This document shows, one piece after another, positions 22,260 to 32,929 of a stretch of 64,000 bases of DNA. The stretch comes from Acridotheres tristis (taxonomy: Eukaryota; Chordata; Aves; Passeriformes; Sturnidae). The translations under genes were made by a program, and so were the position numbers. The notes beneath the pieces were generated by a model. The model was not told the DNA's origin and did not search any database. It saw only the letters and a program-made list of their open reading frames with translations. The stretch covers positions 9,360,001-9,424,000 of the forward strand of contig CM072906.1 in NCBI GenBank assembly GCA_037013685.1, read 5' to 3'. How positions within the stretch are numbered: the first letter of the stretch is position 1; each line of letters starts with the position of its first letter.

Positions 22260-23060
22260 GTATCAAGAGGGTAATGCACTAAACGTGGTAAAAGCAGAAA
22301 ATACACAAACAAGGAGGGTTCAATAATATCCTTTTTTCCCTCTCCAAGTGCAAAATCCTTGGAAAAAAGCTAAAAAATTAGGAAAGGTGCTAATTCGCAG
22401 GAATGTTCAAATCTGCTCATTGCCTAAGAGATTGGAAGGGATTTAGGTTTTTAATTTTTTTTTTTTTATTGTAAACTACCTTCCGACAATTGGTGATAAA
22501 AGAGCTGAGCCTTTCGAAATCCATTTTAATAAAACACCGTATGACCTCATAGATATGCATAGGATTTAGAAATAACATGGATTTTAATGAAGGTACTTGA
22601 AAGGTATGGTGCCATATTGCAATTTTATGGAAGATCTTAGATTAATGAAATTAAACGTGAACTGCATTGTTTAGATGATGAACTTAAGGTCATATCTGCA
22701 GCATTTGAAAGAGAAACCTTGAGTGGAGGGTGTAGAATCATTGATTTAGACCCTGGTAGACAGCTGAATAGCAAGCACTGAAGCATGAAGGTAAATTCCC
22801 ATATTTCATTGTTAGAAGGTTAGCTGGTGGCTGCCAGCTTTTCAGTGATAATCACCAACCAATTCCACCCCGTTTCAAAAAAGATTTTGCCTTTGTGTGC
22901 TAAGACACTTTTAAAAACCATTACTGTTGAAAGCAGGGGCACAGTGTTTAAAGGGAAGCTATTTCTGCAAAATGCAGGATGGCAATGAGTTGATGCTGTC
23001 CTTGGATAGTGATGCTATTAAGTTCATTAGGATCATCATCCATTTAAAATGCTTATAAGG
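22260..23060. other. Strong candidate conserved non-coding element cluster
   Basis: About 800 bases with almost no simple repeat apart from a T12-type run near 22457. Words include GTAAACTACCTTCCGACAATTG, CCATTTTAATAAAACACC, GACCTCATAGATATGCATAGG, CATGGATTTTAATGAAGG, CATATTGCAATTTTATGG, AGATTAATGAAATTAAACG, GAATCATTGATTTAGACC and GGATCATCATCC. Stops are dense in all frames. Together with 16801-17440 this is the most enhancer-like sequence in the window. Confidence 0.45.
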
Positions 23061-24400
23061 AGAATTTCCACTGTTTTTCTGGAGACACCAGAGGTACCTC
23101 CTCCTGCAACCCCCAGTGATGTGTCACCAGTGATCAGCTCTCTTGCTTCCTTTAATTTTTGGTAAGACAAGGGTCCTTTCAGGTTTGAGTGCTGTCTCCA
23201 TGCTCAGGCACACGCAGGGAATGAATGCACCAACATCATGCACATGCCCGAAACTAATAGACACGAATTTGTACAACAGGAAAATTGCAAGGGACGAAAT
23301 CCTCAGGCCTTAAGAACAAGTGATAATGGAATGATAGTGCCAATTACTGCTGGAGAACAGTGTTGTCACAGGGAGCAGCTCCTGGACATGCAGGGATGAG
23401 GGGTGGAGAGCAGATTCCCTTCTGACGCTTTGCTGTTAAAGGGAATTTGTCAAAGATGTTAAAATTAGATCTAACTGGGCCAGATCCTCAGATGACATAA
23501 ATCAGCCTGTAGACTTCAAACCCTGATCTGGCCACATGCTCCTCTTTGTTCTCTTCCCAATCTTTATTATCTGCATTATCCTAACCCTGCCCTGTGTGTC
23601 CGTTCCCTTTGTTCTGTCCCAGCCCTGCTGATGAGGAATATTGTGATATTTACAGGCAGCACTCAGCTCCTGGGGTGACCTGCTGGGGACCAGAGAGAGC
23701 AAACCTGAACAAAGATGCTCTCAGGTGGGAACTGAGACTTCTGTGTCTAATGCACTTCCTTGTGTGCTCTCTTCCAGCCTGGATTTTTGGCAAGCTGAGC
23801 TAAACTCTGCTGCACTGTGGAAACCGTGTGAAAGCTGCCAGTAGGAAATTAAGTAAGAAATGGTGTTAGATAATGGCTGCAAATGCACGATGATCACTCT
23901 TTTCATGAGAAACTTCCTTGTTTTCTCCCTGGTGTATACCACAAACTGCTTGCACGTGATTTATCCGTGTGTGCTTGGGAAGGAGAGGCAAAGGGAATAA
24001 AGCCTCTGCCATGAGGGGTTTTAAAAGGCAGTTGGGACACTTGGAGACACGGTGCTTGTTAAAATAAATGGGAGCTGCGTGCCTAAATCCCCTGGTCGTC
24101 CTCGGAAGCCTTGTCCCTGATGTTTATCTCGCAGTGGTTTCCAAAAGGGGGATTGCACATCCCATTTCCAGGAGGGATCTCAGTGCAAAGCTGGGATCCC
24201 ACAGGGGCCAGGCCCAGCTCAAGCCGTGGTTTAAAGCTCTGAAATGGGGCAGAGCATTTTCTGGGAAAGTCTCTCTAGAAAAACAAGCCCAGGTTCCCCA
24301 GAAGTGAAGGGAATGTGGCTCCCCTCTCCCATTCCCAGAGGTTTCTGCTCTGTGTGGCTCTGGGGGCTGGACACACTCACCCTGTCTCCTCCAGCTCTGC
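23061..24400. other. Unassigned sequence
   Basis: Unique mixed-composition sequence without expanded repeats. Small open frames of 60-80 codons overlap in several frames (23502-23942) with no domain. 23225-23340 has ACCAACATCATGCACATGC and GATAATGGAATGATAGTGCC, possibly regulatory. Confidence 0.35.
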
Positions 24401-24770
24401 AGGATTTGCTGAGCTTCTAATGCACCCATAACTTCCCACCCTGTTGTAAATCTTCTGGCGAATATTTTTGTTTTAATTTTTAAAAGAAAAAAACGATTGG
24501 CGTTGTCCACTTTGGAAATGCTGGCCCATTAAGTGTGAGCAGGGAAGTTAGGGCATGTTAAATATCAATTGATTATAAAACCCATATTAATTGATGTTCA
24601 GCAAGCCTGCTAATGGAGAGGAGCTCATTACATAGCAGTTAACCCTCAATGCATATATATTAAATAATCAATTAGTATTTATTTAACATACAATAACCTC
24701 CCTATTAGTGCTAAATTAAAAGCCTCTTTACAGAAGCCTTGCAGAAAGCCCTGCACTGTGTTAACCCGGA
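24401..24770. other. Candidate conserved non-coding element rich in TAATTG/ATTAATTG words
   Basis: GTTAAATATCAATTGATTATAAAACC, CATATTAATTGATGTTCAGC, AAGCCTGCTAATGG, CTCATTACATAGC, TGCATATATATTAAATAATC, CAATTAGTATTTATTTAAC and TATTAGTGCTAAATTAAAAGCC. This is the densest cluster of homeodomain-type cores in the window (at least six ATTA/TAAT words in 250 bases), free of simple-repeat expansion. Confidence 0.45.
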
Positions 24771-25934
24771 GCCAGGAATTTGCATTTAGAGCTTCAATCT
24801 TTGTTACCTCTGGTGCCCCCAGGATGATTTTAAGATGTCAAGTGAAGGAATAAAAAAAGGGGCTGTGGTTGTGACAGTCACTTGGCCCTGCTGGGGAGGG
24901 GGTCAGTGCCAAAAAGTTGGTGAGTTGCTGCCCATGTGGTCACAAGAAGATGCAGAGACCTGGCAGGGGATGGGTGAGAGGCAAACCAAGGGATTTGTAC
25001 TCCAGTAAAAGACCTTTGAAGTAGAAGAAAAGTATTTTCAAATGGAAAAAAAAAAAAAAAAAAAGAAAAAAAGAAAGGAGAATGAGCACAGAGACAACAA
25101 GACAAAATAAAAGCAAAGAAGTGGCATGGCTGGGTAATAGAAACAGGGCAAACTGGGGAACTCAGAAAAGGAATAGTTGAACTAAATTGCCCAAAATGAG
25201 TCTCTCCTGTGTGATGTCCTCAGCTGCCATTTATATCTGTGTGGTGTATGGAATATTAGCAGGTGGATTCACTCCCATCTCTGCCTGGCCTGAGGTGTGA
25301 TGAGAGGGGGATAGAAAGGAGCTCTGCTGTTTTCCTTGGAGCCTGGGTGAGTTTTATATTGGGGTCTAATAGGCCCAGACCTTATTTGGAGCTGAATTAC
25401 ATCACACACCTATGCAATAATCTCTTTTCTGGTGCAATAATCTCTTTTCTGGTGGGGGGAAGCTGGGAAATCAAGCAGCTCCTCCAAAAGTCAATTCTGG
25501 TGCTCAAAATGGAGCCAGCTCAAGAAATTGTCATTGATCCACTTCTGAACTTGGAGCAAATTTCCATAAAAATAATCAGATCCTCTCAGCTGCAGAAGTT
25601 TTAATGCCACGTGTTTCACTGGGTGGGACGGGCAGGCTGGGAGAGCAGGAGCTGAGCAGCGATTTGGGTTCATTTTCCTTTTCCCTGTTCCAGCTCTGAA
25701 CGGGGATTTAAAGGGTGAGGGGGGTGGGAGATGCCTTGGCTGCTCTCCTCGAAAATCCTTGGCAAAAGGGAGTAAAAGACAGCGGAAGTTGGTTGGATCC
25801 TGCTGGTCTGATCCTTAGTGCATGAAAACTGGAGCAGCCTTAAAAAACTCCATTAATTTGGGAACTTGGCTGGGCTGAAAACCTCTTGGGAATTTGGAGA
25901 AGTTCTGAGAGTGGGGCAGGCAGGTCCAGGCTGG
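24771..25934. other. Unassigned sequence with an A-run and a 20-bp duplication
   Basis: An A-rich run lies at about 25044-25078. A perfect tandem duplication of GCAATAATCTCTTTTCTGGT occupies 25414-25433 and 25434-25453. The rest is unique with no gene signal. Confidence 0.45.
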
Positions 25935-26722
25935 AGCAGGTGAGGACAGGTGATGAGATGGGGCAGGTAGGACAGGTGATGGGATGGGACAGGTGAGGGC
26001 AGGGGATGAGATGGGGTAGTTGATGGGATGGGACAGGTGAGGAGATGGGACAGGTGATGGGATGGGACAGGTAAGGACAGGGGATGGGATGGGACAGGTG
26101 AGGAGATGGGGCAGGTGAGGACAGGTGATGGGATGGGACAGGTAAGGACAGGTGATGGGATGGGACAGGTAAGGACAGGTGAGGGGATGGGACAGGTAAG
26201 GACAGGTGAGGGGATGGGACAGGTGAGGAGATGGGACAGGTGAGGACAGGTGATGGGATGGGACAGGTGAGGACAGGTGATGGGATGGGACAGGTGAGGA
26301 CAGGTGAGGGGATGGGACAGGTGATGGGATAGGTAAGGACAGGTGATGGGATGGGACAGGTGAGGACAGGTGATGGGATGGGACAGGTGAGGACAGGTGA
26401 TGGGATGGGACAGGTGAGGACAGGTGAGGGGATGGGACAGGTGATGGGATAGGTAAGGACAGGTGATGGGATGGGACAGGTGAGGGCAGGTGAGGAGATG
26501 GGACAGGTGATGGGATGGGACAGGTGATGGGATGGGACAGGTGAGGAGATGGGGCAGGTGAGGACAGGTGATGGGATGGGACAGGTGAGGAGATGGGACA
26601 GGTGAGGAGATGGGACAGGTGATGGGATGGGACAGGTGAGGGCAGGTGAGGAGATGGGGCAGGTGATGGGATGGGACAGGTGATGGGATGGGACAGGTGA
26701 TGGGATGGGACAGGTGAGGACA
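25935..26722. repeat. ~790-bp minisatellite of GATGGGATGGGACAGGTG and AGGACAGGTG modules
   Basis: Two interchangeable modules, (GAT)GGGATGGGACAGGTG and AGGACAGGTG or AGGAGATGGG, are permuted for almost 800 bases. Blocks of 100-150 bases are repeated wholesale, for example 26270-26330 against 26390-26450. GGGATGGGACAGG supplies many G3 runs on the plus strand. The minus strand is open in all three frames (Pro/Ser/His-rich, up to 384 codons) because no module carries a stop. I treat those frames as artefacts. Confidence 0.97.
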
Positions 26723-27118
26723 GCTCCATCCCAGAGGTGTGAGGAAGAGCAGGGACCCTGTGGAGCAGCCCTGATGGGATGGGGGATTTTGGATTTTGGG
26801 ATGTGTGACCCCTCCCTCTCTGCCCCCTCCAGAGGGAGAATCCTGTGGGAAAGGGACACAGGAGATGTGGGGCAGGGACAGGTGAAGACCAGGGACTGGA
26901 AACATCAGCAGGCCGAGGTTAATGAAGGGACCAACAAAATAAAACCGGAGCTGAATGCCAACACTGCCTGCAGGGCAATAAAGTGATGGGAAAACTGCTT
27001 GAACCATTTCGGATGTCAGGGAAGACCCAAATGTAATTTTGGTGAGGAAATGTAATCACATTCCAGCTTTTCTGCCCTGCCAGGGAGCGAGAGGCACACC
27101 CAGCTCAGCTCTTCCTGA
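26723..27118. other. Unassigned sequence
   Basis: Unique sequence to the right of the minisatellite. 26930-27060 has AATAAAACCGG and AATGTAATTTTGG-like words. Nothing recognised. Confidence 0.35.
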
Positions 27119-27199
27119 AACAGGTGTGTGATGCTCACCTGTATTCACAGGTGTGTGATGCTCACCTGTATTCACAGGTAAGTGTGTGATGTATTCACA
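27119..27199. repeat. 27-bp tandem repeat with paired E-boxes
   Basis: The unit runs ACAGGTGTGTGATGCTCACC then TGTATTC. Two full copies are followed by a degenerate third in which CAGGTAAGTGTGTGATG replaces the start. CAGGTG and CACCTG (ZEB/Snail/E-protein E-boxes) occur in inverted orientation in every unit and could pair as hairpins. Confidence 0.88.
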
Positions 27200-27319
27200 G
27201 CACTTGCAATAAATTATTTCTTTTTCTCCTCACAGCTTCTGGGGGCATTCCCAGTGGCTGGCCTGTTCACCAGGGCTCTTACATTGCTGCTGCAAAGAGG
27301 GAAGTGCCTTTTTCCTGCC
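27200..27319. other. Spacer with a splice-acceptor-like sequence
   Basis: TTCTTTTTCTCCTCACAG ends at 27235 and looks like a 3' splice site, but no donor, coding frame or transcript support follows before the TTTTA repeat, so no exon is called. Confidence 0.3.
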
Positions 27320-27696
27320 TTTTATTTCATTTTATTTTATTTTATTTTTATTTTATTTTATTTTATTTTTATTTTATTTTATTTTATTTTATTTTATTTT
27401 ATTTTATTTTTATTTTATTTTATTTTATTTTATTTTATTTTTTATTTTATTTTATTTTATGTTATTTTATTTTACTTTATTTTATTTCATTTTATTTTAT
27501 TTCATTTTATTTATTTCTTTTTATTTTTATTTTATTTTATGTTATGTTATTTTATGTTATTTTATGTTATTTTATTTTATTTTATGTTATTTTATTTTAC
27601 TTTATTTTATTTCATTTTCTTTTATTTCATTTTATTTTATTTCATTTCATTTCATTTTATTTTTTTTTTTTTTATTTTATTTTTTTCCTTTTTTTC
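27320..27696. repeat. (TTTTA)n pentanucleotide microsatellite, about 375 bp
   Basis: TTTTA units predominate, with clusters of variants TTTCA, TTATG and TTTAC in the right half and T-rich ends. Since 5 is not a multiple of three and TTTTA has no in-frame stop on the plus strand, Phe/Leu/Ile/Tyr-rich frames appear. These are not genes. Confidence 0.97.
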
Positions 27697-27777
27697 CCCC
27701 TTCCCCTTTATTAGCATGTGCCATGGTGTGAGGGGAGGGACCCCTGCCGTGGGCAGCACTGGGTAAACACAGCCGAG

Positions 27778-27802
27778 GTGACAGTGACAGTGACAGTGAC
27801 AG
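27778..27802. repeat. (GTGACA)n hexanucleotide, about four units
   Basis: GTGACAGTGACAGTGACAG and onwards in perfect tandem. Short simple repeat in unique sequence. Confidence 0.9.
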
Positions 27803-27926
27803 TCCCCATCACACGGTGGTAGCAATTCCAACAGCCACGTCAGTCAAAGCAAAAAGGGAGAATGTGGCAGTTTGCAAACAATAATGTCATAGTTTTGATC
27901 TGCTAATTTAAATATTTTTTTTTTTT

Positions 27927-28376
27927 TGTGGTGTTGTTGTGGGACAGAGCCAGGAGTAAGAGAGCGAGGCAGGCTGAAAATTTAAAAGGGTATAAAAACT
28001 TTATTGACTCTACCAAGAAAGAGAAGGAAAAGCAAATTTAGAATAAGATCTTTAGGCTACTCCTCTCTTCCGGTTTTCAACCTTTATAACAACAAAACAA
28101 ACATACAAAAAACGACTTCAGTCAGTTCCTACCTTAAATAATCTTTTTTTCCAGTTCACTTCGGAGAGAGAAGTTTTGTTTTGTCAGGCTATAGGGACTT
28201 TTTTACAAGGAAGAGAAAAAAATCCCCCAGTCCCCTCGTGGTTTTATTTTCACGATTTGCATTTACCCGGGCAAAAAAACTTGTAAAGTTGTGAAGCTTT
28301 TCCCATTTTCACCGATTTTTAAAGCTGTGCTTATGGGCTAAGTTCAACTCATGGGGTGTTGTGGCTCAATGGCACA
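27927..28376 (-). mobile_element. Solo LTR of an endogenous retrovirus, minus strand, about 450 bp
   Basis: Read on the minus strand, the segment starts TGTGCCATTG and ends CAACACCACA, giving the TG...CA ends of an LTR. It holds TTATAAAGG (possible promoter box) and AATAAA at plus 28005-28000, followed by a CTGTCCCACAAC end, the normal U3-R-U5 order. No gag, pol or env-like sequence flanks it, so it is a solo LTR left by recombination. Exact ends are approximate, since no clear target-site duplication was found. The family cannot be named by eye, and it differs from the 38190/56278 family. Confidence 0.6.
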
Positions 28377-29483
28377 AAAGGAAAGACACTTTGAGGAATT
28401 AGGCAGGAAAAGAATTATTTTATTTACTTTATATGTCTATTTATAGAATTTAACAATGACTAGGGATTGCTTAGTGAGGATAATACTTTTTGATTTTATA
28501 ACTTTCATTGACAGTTTATTTTTTTTCTCTTTTAAAGAGGAATGCAAAACATTCATTATTTACAAGAAATTACAAGAAAGAGTGTGAGAAACTGTAAAAA
28601 CAATTAGAAGGCTGAAACACAAAAGCAACTTTTAAGAATGAACTGTTGGAAAGTAAAAGTTCTCTTCATCTCATTTTTTTTCTCTGTTCACGTTTCATCC
28701 TCAGAAAACTGAGATCCCTTTTTTTTTCCTTGGGGCAAAGATTTTTAACACAGGTGCTTTTGGTCAAATGACTTATCAAATGATTTATTAAATGATCTAC
28801 GAAATGATTTATTAAATGATCTCTCATAGAGACAATTTGTCTCTGAGTTTCTTCTTCCCAAATAAAACCAGCCCAGCTCCTCTGCATGGTTTTGTCACGG
28901 GTGTGCTCATCCTGGAAAGGGTTGGGGGGAAATGCAAATTATTTTTGTGCAAGTGAGGAAACTGGGGTTTTGTTGGGTGTGGAGAAATTTCTTCTTTGGA
29001 AAAAATTCAAAGGATTTTTCAAATTCCAAGAAGAAGAAAGTTGGGTTTTTGTTTTGTTTTTTTTTTTTTTTTTTTCTTGAGATCGAGATAATCAAAGGTT
29101 TTGCTACAGGGCAGTCTTTACTAATCTATTAAAAAGAAGCAGAAGAAAGTAAAACAGGAGCAGTGAAGCAGAAACAAATCCCAAAACTCCACCAAGCAAA
29201 ACCTGATTCTTTTCCACAGTAAAATTTTGGGGTGTTTGAAATGTATTGACATTTCCTAAAATCACCAACTTAATCCCTCCACACTGCAGTGGAAATATCA
29301 AACCTAAGAAATGTAGGAAATTAGGCTGAAGGTTTTTCTATTACCCTGAAATTTTGCCTTAGAGAAATGATAACACGAGATGGAATTTCCTTGGGAAAGA
29401 ATTGAGTGAAAGGATGCTGAGGAATTTATTTTAGTTAAACTGACTGCAATGCTCAAAATGAATCCTGGAGTGGGACAGTGAAG
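28377..29483. other. Unassigned AT-rich sequence
   Basis: 28400-28640 is AT-rich with no repeat signature and could be either old transposon sequence or regulatory DNA. 28757-28830 is an imperfect repeat of AAATGATTTATTAAATGATC words. A T-run lies near 29058-29075. No gene recognised. Confidence 0.35.
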
Positions 29484-29573
29484 AAACTCAAACTGGAATA
29501 TTAATTTTGTTTCAAACTCATACTGGAATATTAATTTTGTTTCAAACTCGTACTGGAATATGAATTCTTTTTC
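29484..29573. repeat. 30-bp tandem repeat, three copies
   Basis: The unit begins AAACTCATACTGGAATATTA and continues ATTTTGTTTC. Copies start at 29484, 29514 and 29544, and the third has drifted at its end. The period is divisible by three, so a ten-residue repeat appears in the overlapping minus-strand frame, but there is no other sign of coding. Confidence 0.92.
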
Positions 29574-30112
29574 CAATCATCTGAGGATCTCAGCCACTGT
29601 CTGGTTTCCAGAGGCTTTAGGGAGGCCTTGCCAATTCTTTTCCTTCCTGCTGGATTTGTCTGCAACTCTTCCAAGTTATATATAATATATAATATATAAT
29701 TTCCTCTCTGTCCTGCTGGTCTGTGTCTGCTCTGGATTTCTCCCTCTCCCATCTCCCCCGAGTCCTGGGAGGCTGCAGGGTGTTGTTTCATTCCTTTTCC
29801 CAATTTTCTCGGCACAGAGCACCCATCAGAGCTAATCAGGAAAGGAAATTGTTGTAGGTTTGATTCGCCAATTTAAATATAGTAAATATAATTTAAATAT
29901 AAAATATTTTGGACTCAATCTTCCCTGGGTGAAAACACGCTGAGGACTCACCTGTGCCTGGTGCCTTCAGGGAATGAAAGCTGTGATTATGGAGAGGAGT
30001 GTTGGCATTGTACAGGTGATGTTAAAAGCAGAAAGGGAGATCCGTGTGGGACTCTCCTCTTTGAAAATCCCAACCTTAAACTGAGTGTGCAGAATTTTAT
30101 TGAGTGTAAGAA
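29574..30112. other. Unassigned sequence
   Basis: Unique sequence with (TATAA)-type simple DNA at about 29677-29702 and an AT-rich patch near 29870-29915 (AATTTAAATATAGTAAATATAATTT). Nothing else recognised. Confidence 0.4.
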
Positions 30113-30862
30113 CAAGTAATCTCTGTCTGTAAGGAATAATCTCTGTCTGTAAGGAATAATTCCTATCTGTAAGGAACAATAATCCTTATCTGTAAGGAAT
30201 AATAATTCATATTTGGAAGGAATAATCTCTATCTGTAAGGAGTAATATCTGTAAGGAATAATAATTCCTATCTGTAAGGAATAATAATTCATATTTGGAA
30301 GGAATAATCTCTATCTGTGAGGAATAATTCTTATCTGTGAGGAATAATTCCTATCTGTAAGGAATAATCTCTGTGAGGAATAATTCCTATCTGTGAGGAA
30401 TAATTCCTATCTGTAAGGAATAATCTCTATCTGTTAGGAATAATTCTTATCTGTAGGGAATAATCTCTATCTGTAAGGAATAATAATTCCTATCTGTAAG
30501 AATAAGTAATCTCTAAGGAAAAATCTCTATCTGTAAGGAATAATTCTTATCTGTAAGGAATAATCTCTGGAGGAATAATTCCTATCTGTGAGGAATAATT
30601 CCTATCTGTAAGGAATAATCCCTCTCTGTAAGGAATAATAATTCCTATCTGTCAGGAATAATTCTTGTCTGTGAGGAATAATAATCCCTCTCTGTCAGGA
30701 ATAATCCCTCTCTGTAAGGAATAATAATTCCTGTAAGGAATAATTCTTATCTGTGAGGAATAATCCCTCTCTGTAAGGAATAATAATTCCTATCTGTCAG
30801 GAATAATTCTTATCTGTGAGGAATAATAATCCCTCTCTGTGAGGAATAATCCCTCTCTGTAC
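30113..30862. repeat. ~20-bp minisatellite (CTGTAAGGAATAAT core), about 750 bp
   Basis: CTATCTGTAAGGAATAATTC-type units of 20-22 bases, with an optional extra AAT (AATAATAAT) and C/T or A/G variants (CTGTGAGG, CTGTCAGG, CCTCTCTG). At least 35 units. Unit variants cluster, with TCAGG forms mainly in the last third. It ends about 95 bases before the exon candidate at 30958. Confidence 0.96.
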
Positions 30863-30957
30863 CCCATTGCCAATCCTCAGCCTGCAGGCACCAGGGCACA
30901 GTAAAATGCTGATTTTTAGCAGTATCACCTCTCGGATTTGTTGTCCTCCATCTCCAG

Positions 30958-31061
30958 TGGCAGGGCACAGCCCCACTGATTCCAGCCCCCGGGAGTTGCA
31001 GAGCTCTTACCCCGAAGGTGTGCAGCCCGAGGAGGACGCTGCCTGTTTTCTCAAGGACAAG
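30958..31061 (+). CDS. Candidate isolated coding exon (unidentified gene, partial)
   Basis: A pyrimidine-rich stretch ending CCTCCATCTCCAG (AG at 30956-30957) precedes 104 bases that end in AAG and a strong donor GTGAGC at 31062. In the frame ending exactly on the AAG codon the peptide includes HSPTDSSPRELQSS and QPEEDAACFLKDK, polar and acidic with no stop. A second frame is also open, but arginine/proline-rich. An alternative acceptor AG sits at 30962-30963 (exon from 30964). I do not recognise the protein. No partner exon is visible nearby, so this could be one exon of a gene with very long introns, a non-coding RNA exon, or chance. Confidence 0.25.
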
Positions 31062-31263
31062 GTGAGCTCACCCCACACCTGTCCTCCCTCTATCGCCTCT
31101 GTGTGCAGCGAAAACAGAAACACCATTTCCCACCGTTTTATTAACCGGCTTTCCTCCTTTTCCTGGGAAAATCCCTTTTTTTTTTTCCCCTCCACTTTTG
31201 TGTGAGCCCGTGTGGGGTAGCCGTGTGTTTATGTGTGTGTGTGTGCGTGCGTTTAGGAGGTTT
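31062..31263. other. Sequence to the right of the exon candidate
   Basis: Unique sequence including ACCGTTTTATTAACCGGC, followed by a (GT)n run near 31231-31252. No feature called. Confidence 0.35.
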
Positions 31264-31291
31264 AAAAAAAAAAAAAAATTTTTTTTTTTTT
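31264..31291. repeat. A15T13 perfect A/T palindrome
   Basis: Fifteen A are directly followed by thirteen T. This is self-complementary and could form a short hairpin, and is also a site where sequencing or assembly length errors are common. Confidence 0.9.
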
Positions 31292-32929
31292 CCTCGCTGT
31301 CAGCAAGTGATGTTACAAAGCTGCTGTGACAAGGCTGGTTGTATATTTACAGTTGGTGAGAGCGAAGGCTTCATCAATCTTCACGCTTTGAAAGGGACAG
31401 GCTCGCTCCCATGAGCACCTGCTTGGGGAGAACAGCTGAACTGTGACTTTCCAGGGAGCTGGCTGTAAATTTTAGCCATTCCCCCTCCAGCCCACGCACG
31501 CTTTGAGCTCTTTAACCTTCCCAGGGCTGGCAGGAGTCCCAGCAATCAGTTCAGTGCAAAGGCTGGGGTTCTTTTTAATTAACCTTTTGTTTCCCGCTGC
31601 AGGTGTTTCAAAGTTTTCTTCGTGGTAAAAAGGAAAAGAAGAGGGAGGGGGGAAAATATTGTTTGAGGAGGTGCATCCAGGTTTTTTTTTTTTTTTTTTC
31701 ATGCTTGGTGATCAAAGGGGATCAGCCTTACTCGTGTTTCCCCCTCCACATTCGCCTCTTGGATGGGAAAGCCTTTGGGCTCCTGCAGAAAATACTCCTG
31801 CACTGGAAAAAAAGGGAAATATTTGATCAATAGAATTATTAGTAGGACAAGGGCCTGTGGTATCACTGAGAAAATTCATGTGTGGGAATTTATCACAAGG
31901 GGAAAAAAAAAATGCATTCAAGCCCCACTTAAAACAATAAAGCATATCTTTGAGGGAAAGTTTCAGACTTTCCTGTGTAAAGGAATAATGGTTTCTATAA
32001 TTTAATAGGTGGTAAATTTGGTGAGGAGTGCCAGCAAATCCATTTCACATAATGATATTTTATCTCCCTGGGTATGGTCATTTTCATGAATGTCTTTTTA
32101 TTGGTTCCCTTGTCCCACACAAGTGTCCAAGGTGGTTCTGCTCATCCTCAAACACCCAGCACAGACAGAGGCAGGGATGGCTGCAGAAAACGATTAATAA
32201 TGGTGACACAAAAAATGGGCAGGAACTGTGTGACAGTTAAATGTGCTCCCTATAAATAAAGAACATTTCTATTTGACCCTCAGGGCTGTGGCTTTTCAGC
32301 ACTTACTTTTGTAGGAGTTAAGGTGGTCACAGCTATTAAAAACCAGAGAGAAGCTGCAAGGAAATTCAGGTGAGGATAACGGTGGGGGGGAAAAAAAAAA
32401 AAAAAAAAGGAGGGTTTCCAAAGATTTCACTGAAAGTTGCACCTAGAAAAAAAAATCCGAAATAGCCCTTGGTGAGAGATTTTATTTACATAGGCCAGGG
32501 CAATTTGCTTCTTGGAAAAAGGAGTGATTTATTCTGTTGGTATCTAATTGCAAATTCACAGAGGCAAAGCTTTTTCTCATGCAGCTCTGCTGAGATGGAC
32601 GGGAGCATTAGTTACAAAGGTTCACAGATTTTTAGAACCCTCGCAGTGTACATTAAATATCAACTAAAATTCACAGTTATGGTTCCATTCTGGCTGGTTC
32701 TTTATGCTGACTAGAGGTAGCAAGCCACAATCTGTGACTGCTATCACACAAAATAAACTGAATTTCAGGAAAGGGGAGCTGAGAAATTTTTCTTGAGGGG
32801 AAAAAGAAGCAGCAAATTGGGAGAAAATCAGAATAAAATGGGAGGGGAAATATACAAGAGTAGATTTCCAAGAGGTAACAGATGGTATTGCATACATGAT
32901 ATATCCACTGGCTATAAATGCACTGTGGC
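31292..32929. other. Unassigned, moderately AT-rich sequence
   Basis: Contains homopolymers (T18 near 31682-31699, A18-type near 32391-32408) and repeat-poor segments such as 31815-32060 (TTTGATCAATAGAATTATTAG, AAAACAATAAAGC) and 32460-32760. Short open frames on both strands show no domain. Nothing is called. Confidence 0.35.

Noticed and set aside
25815..27007. Minus-strand open frames of 304-384 codons, Pro/Ser/His-rich
   Set aside because: They lie in the GGGATGGGACAGG minisatellite, are open in all three frames at once, and have no domain or start context.
27221..27240. 3' splice-site-like TTCTTTTTCTCCTCACAG
   Set aside because: No donor or coding frame follows before the microsatellite.
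27182..27766. Plus-strand frame of 194 codons rich in Phe, Leu, Ile and Tyr, resembling membrane segments
   Set aside because: It is the (TTTTA)n microsatellite read in frame. Hydrophobicity is a by-product.
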